Shown here piece by piece: positions 36,041 through 44,240 of a DNA stretch of 64,000 nt. Source of the stretch: Streptomyces sp. CG1 (lineage in GTDB: Bacteria > Actinomycetota > Actinomycetes > Streptomycetales > Streptomycetaceae); the NCBI RefSeq assembly GCF_041080625.1, contig NZ_CP163518.1:8983501-9047500 (forward strand), read 5' to 3'. The number at the start of each line of letters is the position of its first letter. Position 1 is the stretch's first letter. The translations under genes and the position numbers were made by a program. Below the pieces are notes generated by a model. It saw nothing but the letters and a program-made list of their open reading frames with translations, did no database searches and had not been told where the DNA came from.

Positions 36041-37054
36041 GTGGAGATCGTTGCGTATGGCGTCCTCGCGGACGAGGAACCGTTGCTGCGGGAGGCGATC
36101 GACGCGTCGTTCGCGGGTCGCCATGAGCTGCGCTGCCTGGGGTTGTTCCTGGACCGCGACACCGTCCCGACGGCCGTGGGCCATGAGGTCGTGCTCAGTA
36201 GCGTCAATGACACCCTGGACGCGGACGTTCTGCGCTCCATGGCCGCGGGCGGAACCCGGATGATCGCCCAGCGGTCCACCGGATACAACAATATCGACCT
36301 CAGCGCCGCCAGAGAACTCGGGATCACGATCGCCCGGGTCTCGTACTACTCGCCGTACTCGGTCGCGGAGTTCGCCTGGACTCTGGCCCTGGCGGTCAAC
36401 CGCCGGATCGTCCGCGCCGCGCAACGCACCCGGGAATTCGACTTCCGGCTCGACGGGCTGATGGGCCGCGACCTGCGAGGCCGGACGGCCGGCGTGGTGG
36501 GCACCGGAAAGATCGGGGCCGTGTTCGCCAGGATCGCCGACGGGTTCGGGATGCGGCTGCTGGGCTGGGACATCGCGGAGAACCCCGACTGCCTGGCTCT
36601 CGGCATGGAGTACGTTCCGCGCGAACGGCTGCTCGCCGAGGCGGATCTGGTCAGCCTGCACGTGCCGTTGCTGCCGGAGACCCATCACCTCGTCGACGCC
36701 AAGGCCCTGGGTCTGATGAAGGACGACGCCATCCTGGTCAACTCCAGTCGCGGCGGTCTGGTGGACACCGATGCCCTGCTGGAGACTCTGCGCGCGGGGC
36801 GGCTGAGCGGTGTCGGCCTCGATGTGTACGAGGAGGAGGCCGGGGTGTTCTTCCTGGACAAGTCGCTGGAGGTGATGACCGACGAACGCCTTGCCAGACT
36901 GATGACCTTCAGCAACGTCCTGGTCACGTCCCACCAGGCGTACTTCACCAGGGACGCCGTCGGCCAGATCGCCCGGACCACCGTGTCCAACATCGAGGAC
37001 TATTTCGCCGGCCGCTCCGGCGACAACACGCTCGTCCGCCCCGAGACGACCTGA
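36041..37054 (+). CDS. D-2-hydroxyacid dehydrogenase, D-lactate dehydrogenase type
   Basis: 337 residues from GTG 36041 (AGGAGG six bases upstream). The Rossmann domain has GVVGTGKIG (151-159). The catalytic triad is expected as Arg in NSSRGGLVDTDAL, Glu in GLDVYEEEAG and His in VTSHQAYFT. RSTGYNNIDL and FFLDKS with YFAGRSGDN are typical of fermentative D-lactate dehydrogenases. It probably reduces pyruvate to D-lactate with NADH when oxygen is short. Neighbour ppk2 and the downstream phosphoketolase support an energy-stress role. Confidence 0.88.
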   Translation: MEIVAYGVLADEEPLLREAIDASFAGRHELRCLGLFLDRDTVPTAVGHEVVLSSVNDTLDADVLRSMAAGGTRMIAQRSTGYNNIDLSAARELGITIARVSYYSPYSVAEFAWTLALAVNRRIVRAAQRTREFDFRLDGLMGRDLRGRTAGVVGTGKIGAVFARIADGFGMRLLGWDIAENPDCLALGMEYVPRERLLAEADLVSLHVPLLPETHHLVDAKALGLMKDDAILVNSSRGGLVDTDALLETLRAGRLSGVGLDVYEEEAGVFFLDKSLEVMTDERLARLMTFSNVLVTSHQAYFTRDAVGQIARTTVSNIEDYFAGRSGDNTLVRPETT

Positions 37055-37355
37055 TCCGCGTCTGCTAGCCGCCGCGTGGAGAGGGGCCGTTGGACCGCAT
37101 CCGTCGATCACGAGGCGGCGGCCGGGAAGGCCAGGTCCATATGCGCACCACGGCACCTCCCGTCTCGTCGTCGGCATGGCACAAGGGGAGGACGCCGTCC
37201 GGTGGACGAGGCACAGATGCGCAGCTGGGGGACCGCACTGCCAGGTGCCGGGGCACCGTGGCGGGCCGACCGGACGGGCCGCGCGACCGTCGCGGGCGGA
37301 GGGGCTGACGACCACGTTCAACCAAGCGTTCACGATGCATGGCTCGATCATGCTG
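37055..37355. other. Gene-free region downstream of the dehydrogenase gene
   Basis: No supported gene, terminator or repeat was recognised. Confidence 0.4.
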
Positions 37356-37560
37356 CTAGTTGGTGTCCAGGAATGCGTAGGGGAACACGGTGTGATCGAG
37401 CGGCCGTTCCTTGAACACGTCTAGTTCTGCGTCGAGTTCGCCGCGAATTGCCGCGAATCCGCGACACCTCCGATGGGGAGAGCCCGCTGTCCGCCCCGAG
37501 TACTGTGACCAGGTCATCGACCAGAAGGCTGGTGGCGGCTGTTCCGGAAGACCGCCCTGT
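37356..37560 (-). mobile_element. Degenerate IS256-family transposase fragment
   Basis: On the minus strand VLGADSGLSPSEVSRI and, in another frame, ELDAELDVFKERPLDHTVFP then YAFLDT match the start of the IS256/mutator catalytic domain (LDxxVxxFRxRPLDxxxFPYVFLDATY). The frameshift and truncation show it is inactive. 37561-37986 has no clear gene. Confidence 0.65.
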
Positions 37561-37986
37561 CCGGGCAGTCCTTCGCCGATCCCGGAGCCATCGCCAAGCC
37601 ACCGAGTCAGCCACCACCCATCCCAACGCCCGTGCCAGCCCGGGGGTTTGGGCCATGTGACGCCGTTCACCCGTACCCGCGGACGCCGATCCGTGTACCT
37701 CTTTTGAGGAACGCAGCACTGGTTCAGCGCCGAATGGCCCACGCCGCCTCGTGCTCGCGGCGCGGCCACGCGGGTGGTTCTGTGCGGAGCGCCTGCGCCC
37801 GTGTTCGGCCTCGTGATGCCTTGACCGCACAGGGAACTTGGGCCGGTCGGCGGGCCGGTGCCCGTGCTCGTTGATCAGACGATCCGGCGTGCCGACGAGC
37901 GGATATGGGGCATTTGTGCATTAACCTCTCGTCACCTTATGACGTGGCGGATCGCGTACGCGTCCGCTTCAACGCTCGGAGAAGAC

Positions 37987-38301
37987 ATGCGCAAGACTCG
38001 CAAGACCGCTGTCGTGGCCGTCCTCCTCGGCACCGTCGGCTTCCTCGGTGTCGGCACCGCCTGCGCCCATGGGCAAGGGCACGAGCACCACGGTCGAGAG
38101 AACAAAGAGAACAATACGACAAAAATCATGCAGAGCACCACATGCACGACGACCGAAGAGAACACCGACGTACAGGGCGAGTCCGGGTTCGGGAACGGAC
38201 GGGAGGGCAATCGGTCCAAGGGCAAGGGCTCACCTGGCCCGCAGACCACCAACGTCGGCTCAAGCCTGGGGTGCAACAACACCCTCGTCCTCGGCCGGTA
38301 G
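37987..38301 (+). CDS. Small secreted protein
   Basis: 104 residues from ATG 37987 (GGAG upstream). A signal peptide (KTAVVAVLLGTVGFLGVGTA then CAHG) is followed by an Asn/Thr/Gly-rich, hydrophilic mature part with His-rich start (HGQGHEHHGREN) and three Cys residues (one near the cleavage site). It resembles small Streptomyces secreted proteins in composition, but no chaplin or rodlin motif is seen. Function unknown. Confidence 0.6.
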   Translation: MRKTRKTAVVAVLLGTVGFLGVGTACAHGQGHEHHGRENKENNTTKIMQSTTCTTTEENTDVQGESGFGNGREGNRSKGKGSPGPQTTNVGSSLGCNNTLVLGR

Positions 38302-38490
38302 CTCACACGAGCCCCGGGCCCCCTGTCTCCTTCGCCAAGGGGCGGAGCGGCCCTTCTGCAGCGGTACAGGCGGTGTGGGTGGCGGGGGTGTGGTTCGAAG
38401 AAGGTGCCGCCGCGAAGCGTGGCGAACAGGCCCTGGACACGGGTTGGCCAGGGCCGCGAACGTCGCCCGCTCGACCCTCGAACCGGACAC

Positions 38491-38527
38491 CGAACAACAA
38501 CCGCCCTGACCACCCAGGTTACGACGA
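38491..38527. repeat. Copy A of a short dispersed repeat
   Basis: The sequence beginning CGAACAACAACCGCCCTGAC is about 85 percent identical to 40097-40134 in the same orientation. It lies just beyond the IS tail remnant at 38556-38617 and may be part of the same element's end. Confidence 0.7.
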
Positions 38528-38555
38528 AAAGGACGAATAGGCGGGCGTCTCAGTC

Positions 38556-38617
38556 GGTGCGGCGGCGATAGCGGATGAGGGCGCCGGCGATGCCGACGAA
38601 GGCCAGGAAGTGCTCGG
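38556..38617 (-). mobile_element. IS5-type transposase tail, copy 1
   Basis: A 62-bp segment, identical except for one base to 39407-39468. Its minus strand encodes HFLAFVGIAGALIRYRR, the C-terminal end of IS5-type transposases. The rest of 38302-38804 shows no intact gene. Confidence 0.75.
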
Positions 38618-38804
38618 TGCCCTCGGCCACTCAGCGGTGACGGCCCGGCAAGGGCCTCCACGTCTCGGCAGGCGGCCCCGGCCTGGGCGTACCGCCTGTC
38701 GGTCGGCGAACAGGACACCCGGCCCACGCGGGATGCCGTCGCCGTCGTGGCTCTCAGCCGGCCATGCCGGCTCCACGCCCCGCCCTTGACTGTCGGGCGG
38801 CAGC

Positions 38805-39347
38805 CTAGCCCTTCGAGTCCCGCTTCCAGTCCTGGGCGAGGAGCCCGAGCAGCACCTCGTCCAGGAACTCGCCCATCACCCAGGCCGAGGAGCGCAGCAC
38901 GCCCTCGCGGACGAAGCCGTTGCGCTCGGCGGAGCGCAGCATCGCGGCGTTGTCCGACAACGTCTCGATCTGCAGGCGCTGCAGGCCGCGCACGACGAAA
39001 CCGTAGTCGCACAGCACCGCGACGGCGTCGGTGCCGTAGCCCTTGCCGCGACAGGACGGCAGCAGCCCCAACCCGATGTGTGCGGACCGGTTGTGATTGT
39101 CGATGTCCCACAGCGTCGCGGTGCCGACCAGCGTGCCGCCGTCCAGCTCCACCACGGAGAACTGGACGCTTCCCTGATTCTTGTCGTCCACCACGAGCCG
39201 CGGATCCTTCGAGCCGGGCGTGATCGGCCGCCACGGCCCGCCTTCGGCCCGCGAGGAGTTGACCACGTCGTCGTAGAGCTCGGCTCGCAGGACCGGGATG
39301 TCGTCCTCGTGCCGGGCCCTCAGCCCGACCTTGTTGCCCTTCAGCAT
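38805..39347 (-). CDS. GNAT-family N-acetyltransferase (RimJ/RimL-like)
   Basis: 180 residues. The acetyl-CoA loop is CRGKGYGTDAV, preceded by the beta-strand IGLGLLPS; LSDNAAMLRSAERNGFVREG is the typical RimL C-terminal helix. It belongs to the group that acetylates protein N-termini, amino acids or small amines. Its substrate is unknown. It is bracketed by two direct copies of an IS tail remnant. Confidence 0.85.
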   Translation of the reverse strand: MLKGNKVGLRARHEDDIPVLRAELYDDVVNSSRAEGGPWRPITPGSKDPRLVVDDKNQGSVQFSVVELDGGTLVGTATLWDIDNHNRSAHIGLGLLPSCRGKGYGTDAVAVLCDYGFVVRGLQRLQIETLSDNAAMLRSAERNGFVREGVLRSSAWVMGEFLDEVLLGLLAQDWKRDSKG

Positions 39348-39406
39348 GCAGGCTTCTTATCCGACCGGACTGGCCTGCGGCAAACGAATAGGAGGCCGGC
39401 GCAGCT

Positions 39407-39468
39407 GGTGCAGCGGCGATAGCGGATGAGGGCGCCGGCGATGCCGACGAAGGCCAGGAAGTGCTCGG
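39407..39468 (-). mobile_element. IS5-type transposase tail, copy 2
   Basis: Direct repeat of 38556-38617 (one mismatch). On the minus strand it continues further upstream with RHRRYEYKAEHFLAFVG, so this copy retains slightly more of the transposase end. Confidence 0.75.
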
Positions 39469-39534
39469 CTTTGTACTCGTAGCGCCGGTGCCGGTGACGG
39501 CAGCCATGGAGCCAGGACAGTGGGCCCGACGGAC

Positions 39535-39918
39535 TCAGTGGAGGCAGAGGCAGAACGGATGGCCGGCCGGGTCCGCGTAGATCCGCCAGTTGGCCTCCGG
39601 GCGGAGCTGGTCCGTGCGCTCCAGCACGGTCGCACCGAGGGCTAGCGCGCGCTTCTCCTCTCCGTCGAGGTCGTCCACGTCGAAGTCCAGATGGAGCTGC
39701 TGTGGGCGCTCCTGGCCGGGCCATTCGGGCGGTCGGTAGCCGTCCACCCGCTGGCAGGCCAGCGGCGTCCCCTCGAACCCGTGCACCTCGACCCAGTCGG
39801 CATCCTCAGCGTCCGCGACCACCCGGCCACCGAGCAGATTCGCGTAGAACTCGGCGAGCCGTACCGGATCAGCGCAGTCCAGCGCGACCGCCTGCAGCTT
39901 TCGAATCACTTCCGACAC
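39535..39918 (-). CDS. VOC-superfamily (glyoxalase-like) protein
   Basis: 127 residues from GTG 39918, which closely follows GGGAGG (GTG 39909 is also possible). It is a two-module VOC fold: LQAVALDCADPVRLAEFYAN at the N-terminus, LHLDFDVDDLDGEEKRA in the middle and IYADPAGHPFCLC at the end. Possible metal ligands include His in LHLDFDV. Such single-domain proteins act as dioxygenases, isomerases or antibiotic-binding proteins; the function cannot be fixed. Confidence 0.8.
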   Translation of the reverse strand: MSEVIRKLQAVALDCADPVRLAEFYANLLGGRVVADAEDADWVEVHGFEGTPLACQRVDGYRPPEWPGQERPQQLHLDFDVDDLDGEEKRALALGATVLERTDQLRPEANWRIYADPAGHPFCLCLH

Positions 39919-40096
39919 CCCTCCCTCTTCGGCCTCTTCGGCGACGCCCTCGTACGGGAGGGGGCGTACCCGCCACCGCCGCGGGCATGCGCGGCGGCAC
40001 GCCGGACCGCCGCCGGGCTTCACCCAGAAGGGAAGCGGAATGGGATGCGCCATCCACTACGCGAACGCCGCCCGCTCACTCCTCGAAACGGCACCG

Positions 40097-40134
40097 CGAA
40101 CAACAATCGCCCTGACCATCCACGTCACGACGAA
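40097..40134. repeat. Copy B of a short dispersed repeat
   Basis: CGAACAACAATCGCCCTGAC begins a 38-bp match to 38491-38527 (same orientation). Confidence 0.7.
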
Positions 40135-40203
40135 TGAGGCACCTTGCACCAGGACGCAGGGAACAGCAGAGGCACAAGACAACCGTGACGTCAGGGGCGT
40201 TGG

Positions 40204-41070
40204 TCAGCCCGGCGGCTGGATGTAGTCCTCCAGGCGTGCCACGGCGAAACCCTGCTCCTGGATGAGCTTGAGCATATTGGCGAACATCTGCGTCATCGTG
40301 GCGCCCTTGAGCTCCGAGGGCCCGCGGAAGTGAGCCAGGATGATGTCGCCAGGGCGCAGCTTCTTGTCCGTCTGGTATTGCAGGTGGCTGATCTGCATGG
40401 ACTCCCGCCACCAGACGATCGCCCTGGGCCCGCACTCGCCCACCGCGATCTTGGTGTTGGCGTTGTACGCGCCGTAGGGCGGACGGAACAACAACGGCGC
40501 GGTGCCGTACTCCTTGGTGAGGATCTTCTGGTCGCCGCACACCTCTTCCTTCTGGCGGGCCAGCGGGATCGTGTTCATCGGCGGGTGGTGCAGGGTGTGG
40601 TTCTGGATGTGGTTGCCCAGCGCCTGCAGCTGTCTGAAGTACCCGTAGTCGGACTTGATGACGTCGTTCATCAGGAACATCGTGAACGGTACCTTCAGGT
40701 CCCGCATCATCTCGACGAACTTGGGGTCCTTCTCCTGCCCGTCGTCGATGGTGATGAAGACGACCTTCTGCGAGGTCCGTATGTGCGTGAAGACCGGCAC
40801 CGTGCCGGAGGCGGAGAGCTTCACCGGCTTGTCGGCCGGGGGTGCCGGGGCGGCGGGCAGCGGGGTCAGGCCCCACTTGCGCCAGGCCGCGCCGTCGGCG
40901 GTGCCCGGCACGGCGGTGGTCGTGCCGCCGGTGGCGACGGGCCGCGCCGGGACTGCGGACGGGCGGATTCCGCTGCCACCACCCGCGTCGCAGCCGCCCA
41001 CTGCCAGGGCCGCCACCACCGCACCCGTCACCGCTCCGTAGAGCCTGCCCCGTCTGTTGTGCCGCTTCAC
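40204..41070 (-). CDS. Polysaccharide deacetylase lipoprotein (CE4)
   Basis: 288 residues. A lipobox (LAVGGC, Cys27) implies lipid anchoring. The NodB domain starts near residue 103: FITIDDG with Asp109/Asp110, His158-x3-His162 (NHTLHHP), RPPYGA, and DIILAHF with the catalytic His. These are the metal-binding and catalytic motifs of CE4 peptidoglycan/chitin-type deacetylases. It is the second CE4 enzyme in the window. Confidence 0.87.
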   Translation of the reverse strand: MKRHNRRGRLYGAVTGAVVAALAVGGCDAGGGSGIRPSAVPARPVATGGTTTAVPGTADGAAWRKWGLTPLPAAPAPPADKPVKLSASGTVPVFTHIRTSQKVVFITIDDGQEKDPKFVEMMRDLKVPFTMFLMNDVIKSDYGYFRQLQALGNHIQNHTLHHPPMNTIPLARQKEEVCGDQKILTKEYGTAPLLFRPPYGAYNANTKIAVGECGPRAIVWWRESMQISHLQYQTDKKLRPGDIILAHFRGPSELKGATMTQMFANMLKLIQEQGFAVARLEDYIQPPG

Positions 41071-41322
41071 TGCGCAGGACTCCCCATGAGCTGCCGTGCC
41101 GAACCTGATCCCGCTGGAAAGATATCCCGACTGTACGGCAAAGGGATCACTGGCCGGGGTGCGTCACGGCTGCGCGGTGCCGCACCCCGGGCGGTCGGTG
41201 CCGCTCGTGGTCGGCGCCATCGGCCGACAGGTGGGCCAGGTCCGCGGGCAGGCCGAGGTTGTGTTCCAGCCAGGCGGCATCGCGGCCGTGGCCGGCGAAG
41301 ATCCACGCGGTGTGGAGGCGGT

Positions 41323-41556
41323 TCAGGCTGGGTGCGTCCGGCCGGAGCAGGAGCGGTCGGGCGGCGTCCCTGACTCGTCGACCGTCTCGGCCGGCTGCCG
41401 CCCGTCCTCCCGACGGGCCCTGCGGCGGCTGTGCACGACCGCGGCGACCACGAGGAAGGCGGCGGTGGCTGCTCCCACCAGGGCACCGGCGACGGCCGCG
41501 CGGGGTGCTTGTCCTGGGGCCGACCGTCCCACCGTCCCCTTGCGGGCTTCGTACAC
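41323..41556 (-). CDS. Possible small single-TM protein
   Basis: 77 residues with one TM segment (AVAGALVGAATAAFLVVAAV) flanked by basic residues. It lies downstream of the decayed mgtC gene. No family is recognised; it could be spurious or part of a decayed gene. The remaining bases of 41071-41599 hold nothing I can name. Confidence 0.3.
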   Translation of the reverse strand: MYEARKGTVGRSAPGQAPRAAVAGALVGAATAAFLVVAAVVHSRRRARREDGRQPAETVDESGTPPDRSCSGRTHPA

Positions 41557-41599
41557 AGCACCACACAGGCGCTCAGGCCAGGGCCCGGGGGCCCGGCGT

Positions 41600-42245
41600 G
41601 CTCGGCTTCCTCGTCCTCCAGGTGCCAGCGCAGGTCACGCGGCCCCCGCCGCGCGCAGGCTGGTGGCCCGGTCGTCGTCCTCGCGGCGGGCGTGCAGCCC
41701 GGTCGGGGCCGGCCCGCAGGTCGCGAGGGCCTGGAGAGCTGGGCCCGGACGCCGGGCTCGGCCTGCCGCTCGCACACCACGTGCACGGTGGCCCGCACGG
41801 CGGCACGGGGTCGGAGCCCGCGGCCGGGGCGCGGTCCAGCAGCCGTCCGGCCGGCCGCAGGACCAGGTGTACGGCGAGTACGGCCAGCGCGCCGAGTACG
41901 GCCAGTCCGAGGCGGCCGGAGGCGGTCAGGACTCCGGAGGCGGCCGAGCACCACAGGGTGGGCGGCGGCGTTCAGGCCGCGTACCCCGGCGCCGTCGCGC
42001 AGGATGACCCCGCCGCGCAGGAACCCGATGCCGGACACGACGTACGAGGCGACCCGGGTGGGGCCGTCGGCGTCGCCGACCGCGATGCTGTACAGCACGA
42101 ACGGGGTGGCGCCGGTGGCGACGTGGGCGTTGGTGCGCAGCCCGACCATCCGGGGCCGCCACTGCCGCTCGACGCCGATCAGCGCCCGGCAGGTCACGCC
42201 GACGGCGTGCCGGGTCAGGAAGTCGAAGGTGGTCAGAGTCGGCAC
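41600..42245 (-). pseudogene. Frameshifted mgtC/sapB-family gene
   Basis: GTG 42245 has AGGAAG upstream. The N-terminal part matches MgtC: TCRALIGVERQWRPRM, VGLRTNAHVATGATPFVLYS, VASYVVSGIGFLRGGVILRD, GAGVRGLN. Near 41957-41962 the frame breaks at a C run; the expected TLWCSAA-SGVLTASGRLGL continues in another frame, and later parts (VHVVCERQAEPGVRAQL, HLEDEEAEHAG) lie in yet other frames. At least two indels are needed. The usual LGGG motif also reads LRGG. Confidence 0.75.
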
Positions 42246-42299
42246 GGGGCACTTCCTGCACGATCGCGAGGCCGGCGAGGGCGGGCCGCCGGCGTGGAT

Positions 42300-42671
42300 T
42301 CAGGTGAGGGGTTCGAGGAACATCAGGCGGTTGCCGACCGGGTCCTGGGTGTAGAAGCGGCGGTGGGTCGGCAGGGTGGTGGTCCACACAACCGGTGCGC
42401 CGTGGGCTTCGAGGCGGGCGGCGAGTTGGTCGAGCCCGGTCACCCGTACTGCCGGATGGGCCCTGCGGGGAGGGCGGAACCCGTCCTCGATGCCGACGTG
42501 GATCTCCAGCCGGCCACCGTCGGCGGCGGCGAACCAGCAGCCGCCGAGCCGGGCCGCACCCGCAGGCAGGGGAATCTCGATCATCCCCAGCGCGGTGAGA
42601 TAGAAACCGCGCAGCGTGTCCTCGGAGCCGGCCGGGGCGGCCAGTTGCACGTAGTCAAGTGCGGCGAGCAT
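42300..42671 (-). CDS. VOC-superfamily (glyoxalase-like) protein
   Basis: 123 residues from ATG 42671 (AAGGTG upstream). VOC features: LDYVQLAAPAGSEDTLRGFY at the start, GCWFAAADGGRLEIHVGIED, AHPAVRVTGLDQLAARLEAH, and FYTQDPVGNRLMFLEP at the end. The Glu in LEIHVG and His in AHPAV are candidate metal ligands. Function unknown. It is unrelated in detail to the other VOC gene at 39535. Confidence 0.85.
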   Translation of the reverse strand: MLAALDYVQLAAPAGSEDTLRGFYLTALGMIEIPLPAGAARLGGCWFAAADGGRLEIHVGIEDGFRPPRRAHPAVRVTGLDQLAARLEAHGAPVVWTTTLPTHRRFYTQDPVGNRLMFLEPLT

Positions 42672-43679
42672 CACGAACACCTTTGCTTCGGCTGCTTCGG
42701 AAAAGAGGGGAAGCCGTTGGTCCGCGGGCCGGGGCTCTTGGATGTCACCGACGCGGGCGTCGTCCAGGACCGCGGCGGGCAGCAGGAGATCATTGATTCC
42801 CTCGTGGTCATGCGGAGCCTCCCACTCCCTGCGGGGAAGGAATCGGACGCACGCGGGGCACTCCATGGGTACGCCTGGGCAGCCTGGCAGCCCGAGGCGG
42901 CGCGGGGCCGCACGGGTGCCGGCTCAGCAGGGATGCCGGTGGAAGAGTGTCGTCAGCGCGCGCCGGGGACGGGCGAGGTCGCTCGGGTGCGGGGCCGACT
43001 GTGGCCCGGACTACTGCAACTACAGTCCATCCGACTCTCGCCTCCCTCCGGCCGTGGTGCCGTGAGCTTTGGCACTGCACGGCGTAATCCCTTGCCGGAG
43101 AAGCCACTTGGGGTCTCCGCCTAGGCCGGGGAGACCTGTCCTGGCCCAGGGCGTCTCTGGACGTCGTGGGGTCAGCGGCCTGTGTCCGCGCAGAAGCCTC
43201 ACCGAACGAGGTGCCTTCTTCAAACCTCCAGAAGCATAACCATCTTGTTGCGTGTTTACGCAAGTTCTTGGCGCACCGTTGACAGTCACCGAACGGCCGC
43301 TTGTGCGGGGTGCAGGGCTTTCACTCGCCGGCGGGACCGACGCCAGGTCCCGGGAAGAAGCCGGCGCGGTGGCGGCGTGCGGTGTCAGCCTTGCGATCAA
43401 CGCGTCGGTGTCACACCCTGGGAAACCGGGCTGCATGAACCGCAGCCCCGCAGGCCGGAGCACGGCCGTCGCCGCCGTTCCGCGCGCGTCATCGCCGACG
43501 AGATCGCTCGGCTCCGCGCGCCGTCGCGCCCCCCTTTCATTGGCCGGGATCACGAGAAGTGTGAGGCCTCATTACTCGCTCACTTGCGCGAGTATGCAAC
43601 TATCCGGGTCGTTTCTTCGTCTCACTGGTAGCAGTCGGGGTGGCGTCGGTCGGAATTGTCCGCGTTGCCCCGCGTCGAG
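42672..43679. other. About 1 kb without a supported gene, with one palindrome
   Basis: Several open frames exist on both strands, but none looks like a protein. The perfect inverted repeat TTGCGT-GTTT-ACGCAA at 43248-43263 lies in a locally AT-richer patch; it fits the pattern TTGC-N8-GCAA of the two ArsR sites further on. Confidence 0.5.
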
Positions 43680-44240
43680 ATGAGCGAGAGCGAGCGTATG
43701 GGCCATCAGCAGGAACGCATCACCGGCGCCGTCGGCGCGCAGGGGCGGCACGGCCCTGTGGCACAGGGGCGGGTCGTCCCGCAGGGCAGGGTGGGGGAGC
43801 GGGTGCCGTCCGTCGGCGCGCCCCGTGCACGGCGCTCGCCGCACGGAGGAGGCGGCGAGCCCGCGGCGCGCCGGCCCGGGGCCGGCGTCGTCGCGGCGGT
43901 GCTGCTGGGGCCGTTGGTGGTGGGAGCCGGGGTGGATGCCCTGCTCGGCCAGGGGCCCGGCTGGGGTGTGGCGCTCGGCGCGACGACGGGCGCGGTGCTC
44001 GCGTCCCTGGCAGCGGTTCGTCGCCGCAGCCTGGGGTGGGTGGCGCCGCTGCCGGTCCTGGCCGTGGCCGCTGTCACGGCGGGGGCGATGCTGACGTCCC
44101 GCGGTCCGTGGGCCACACGGCTGGTGCGCTGGGCCGTGGCCGTGTTCCCGGCGATGGCCGCTGCGGAGTGTGCGGTGGCCGTCGTGGCACTGACGGTAGT
44201 CGTGCTCCGGTTCGGGGTGAAGCGGAGGGGCCGTGCCTGA
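43680..44240 (+). CDS. DUF6542-like membrane protein
   Basis: 186 residues from ATG 43680 (TTG 43656 or ATG 43698 are alternatives; no strong ribosome-binding site). After a basic/Gly-rich tail, four hydrophobic segments follow (AGVVAAVLLGPLVVGAGVDA, LGATTGAVLASLAAV, LPVLAVAAVTAGAML, FPAMAAAECAVAVVALTV). The size and pattern match a Streptomyces membrane family often next to LCP genes. The stop overlaps the LCP start by eight bases, suggesting co-translation. Confidence 0.65.
   Translation: MSESERMGHQQERITGAVGAQGRHGPVAQGRVVPQGRVGERVPSVGAPRARRSPHGGGGEPAARRPGAGVVAAVLLGPLVVGAGVDALLGQGPGWGVALGATTGAVLASLAAVRRRSLGWVAPLPVLAVAAVTAGAMLTSRGPWATRLVRWAVAVFPAMAAAECAVAVVALTVVVLRFGVKRRGRA

Noticed and set aside
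34106..37351. 1081-codon minus-strand frame spanning stress protein, ppk2 and dehydrogenase genes
   Set aside because: It crosses three genes recognised in other frames or strands, has no domain of its own and is typical of GC-rich antisense frames.
43020..43683. Several frames of 100 to 180 codons in the gene-free region before the LCP operon
   Set aside because: Composition is unlike real proteins (Arg/Ser/Pro-rich), with no ribosome-binding site and no motif.
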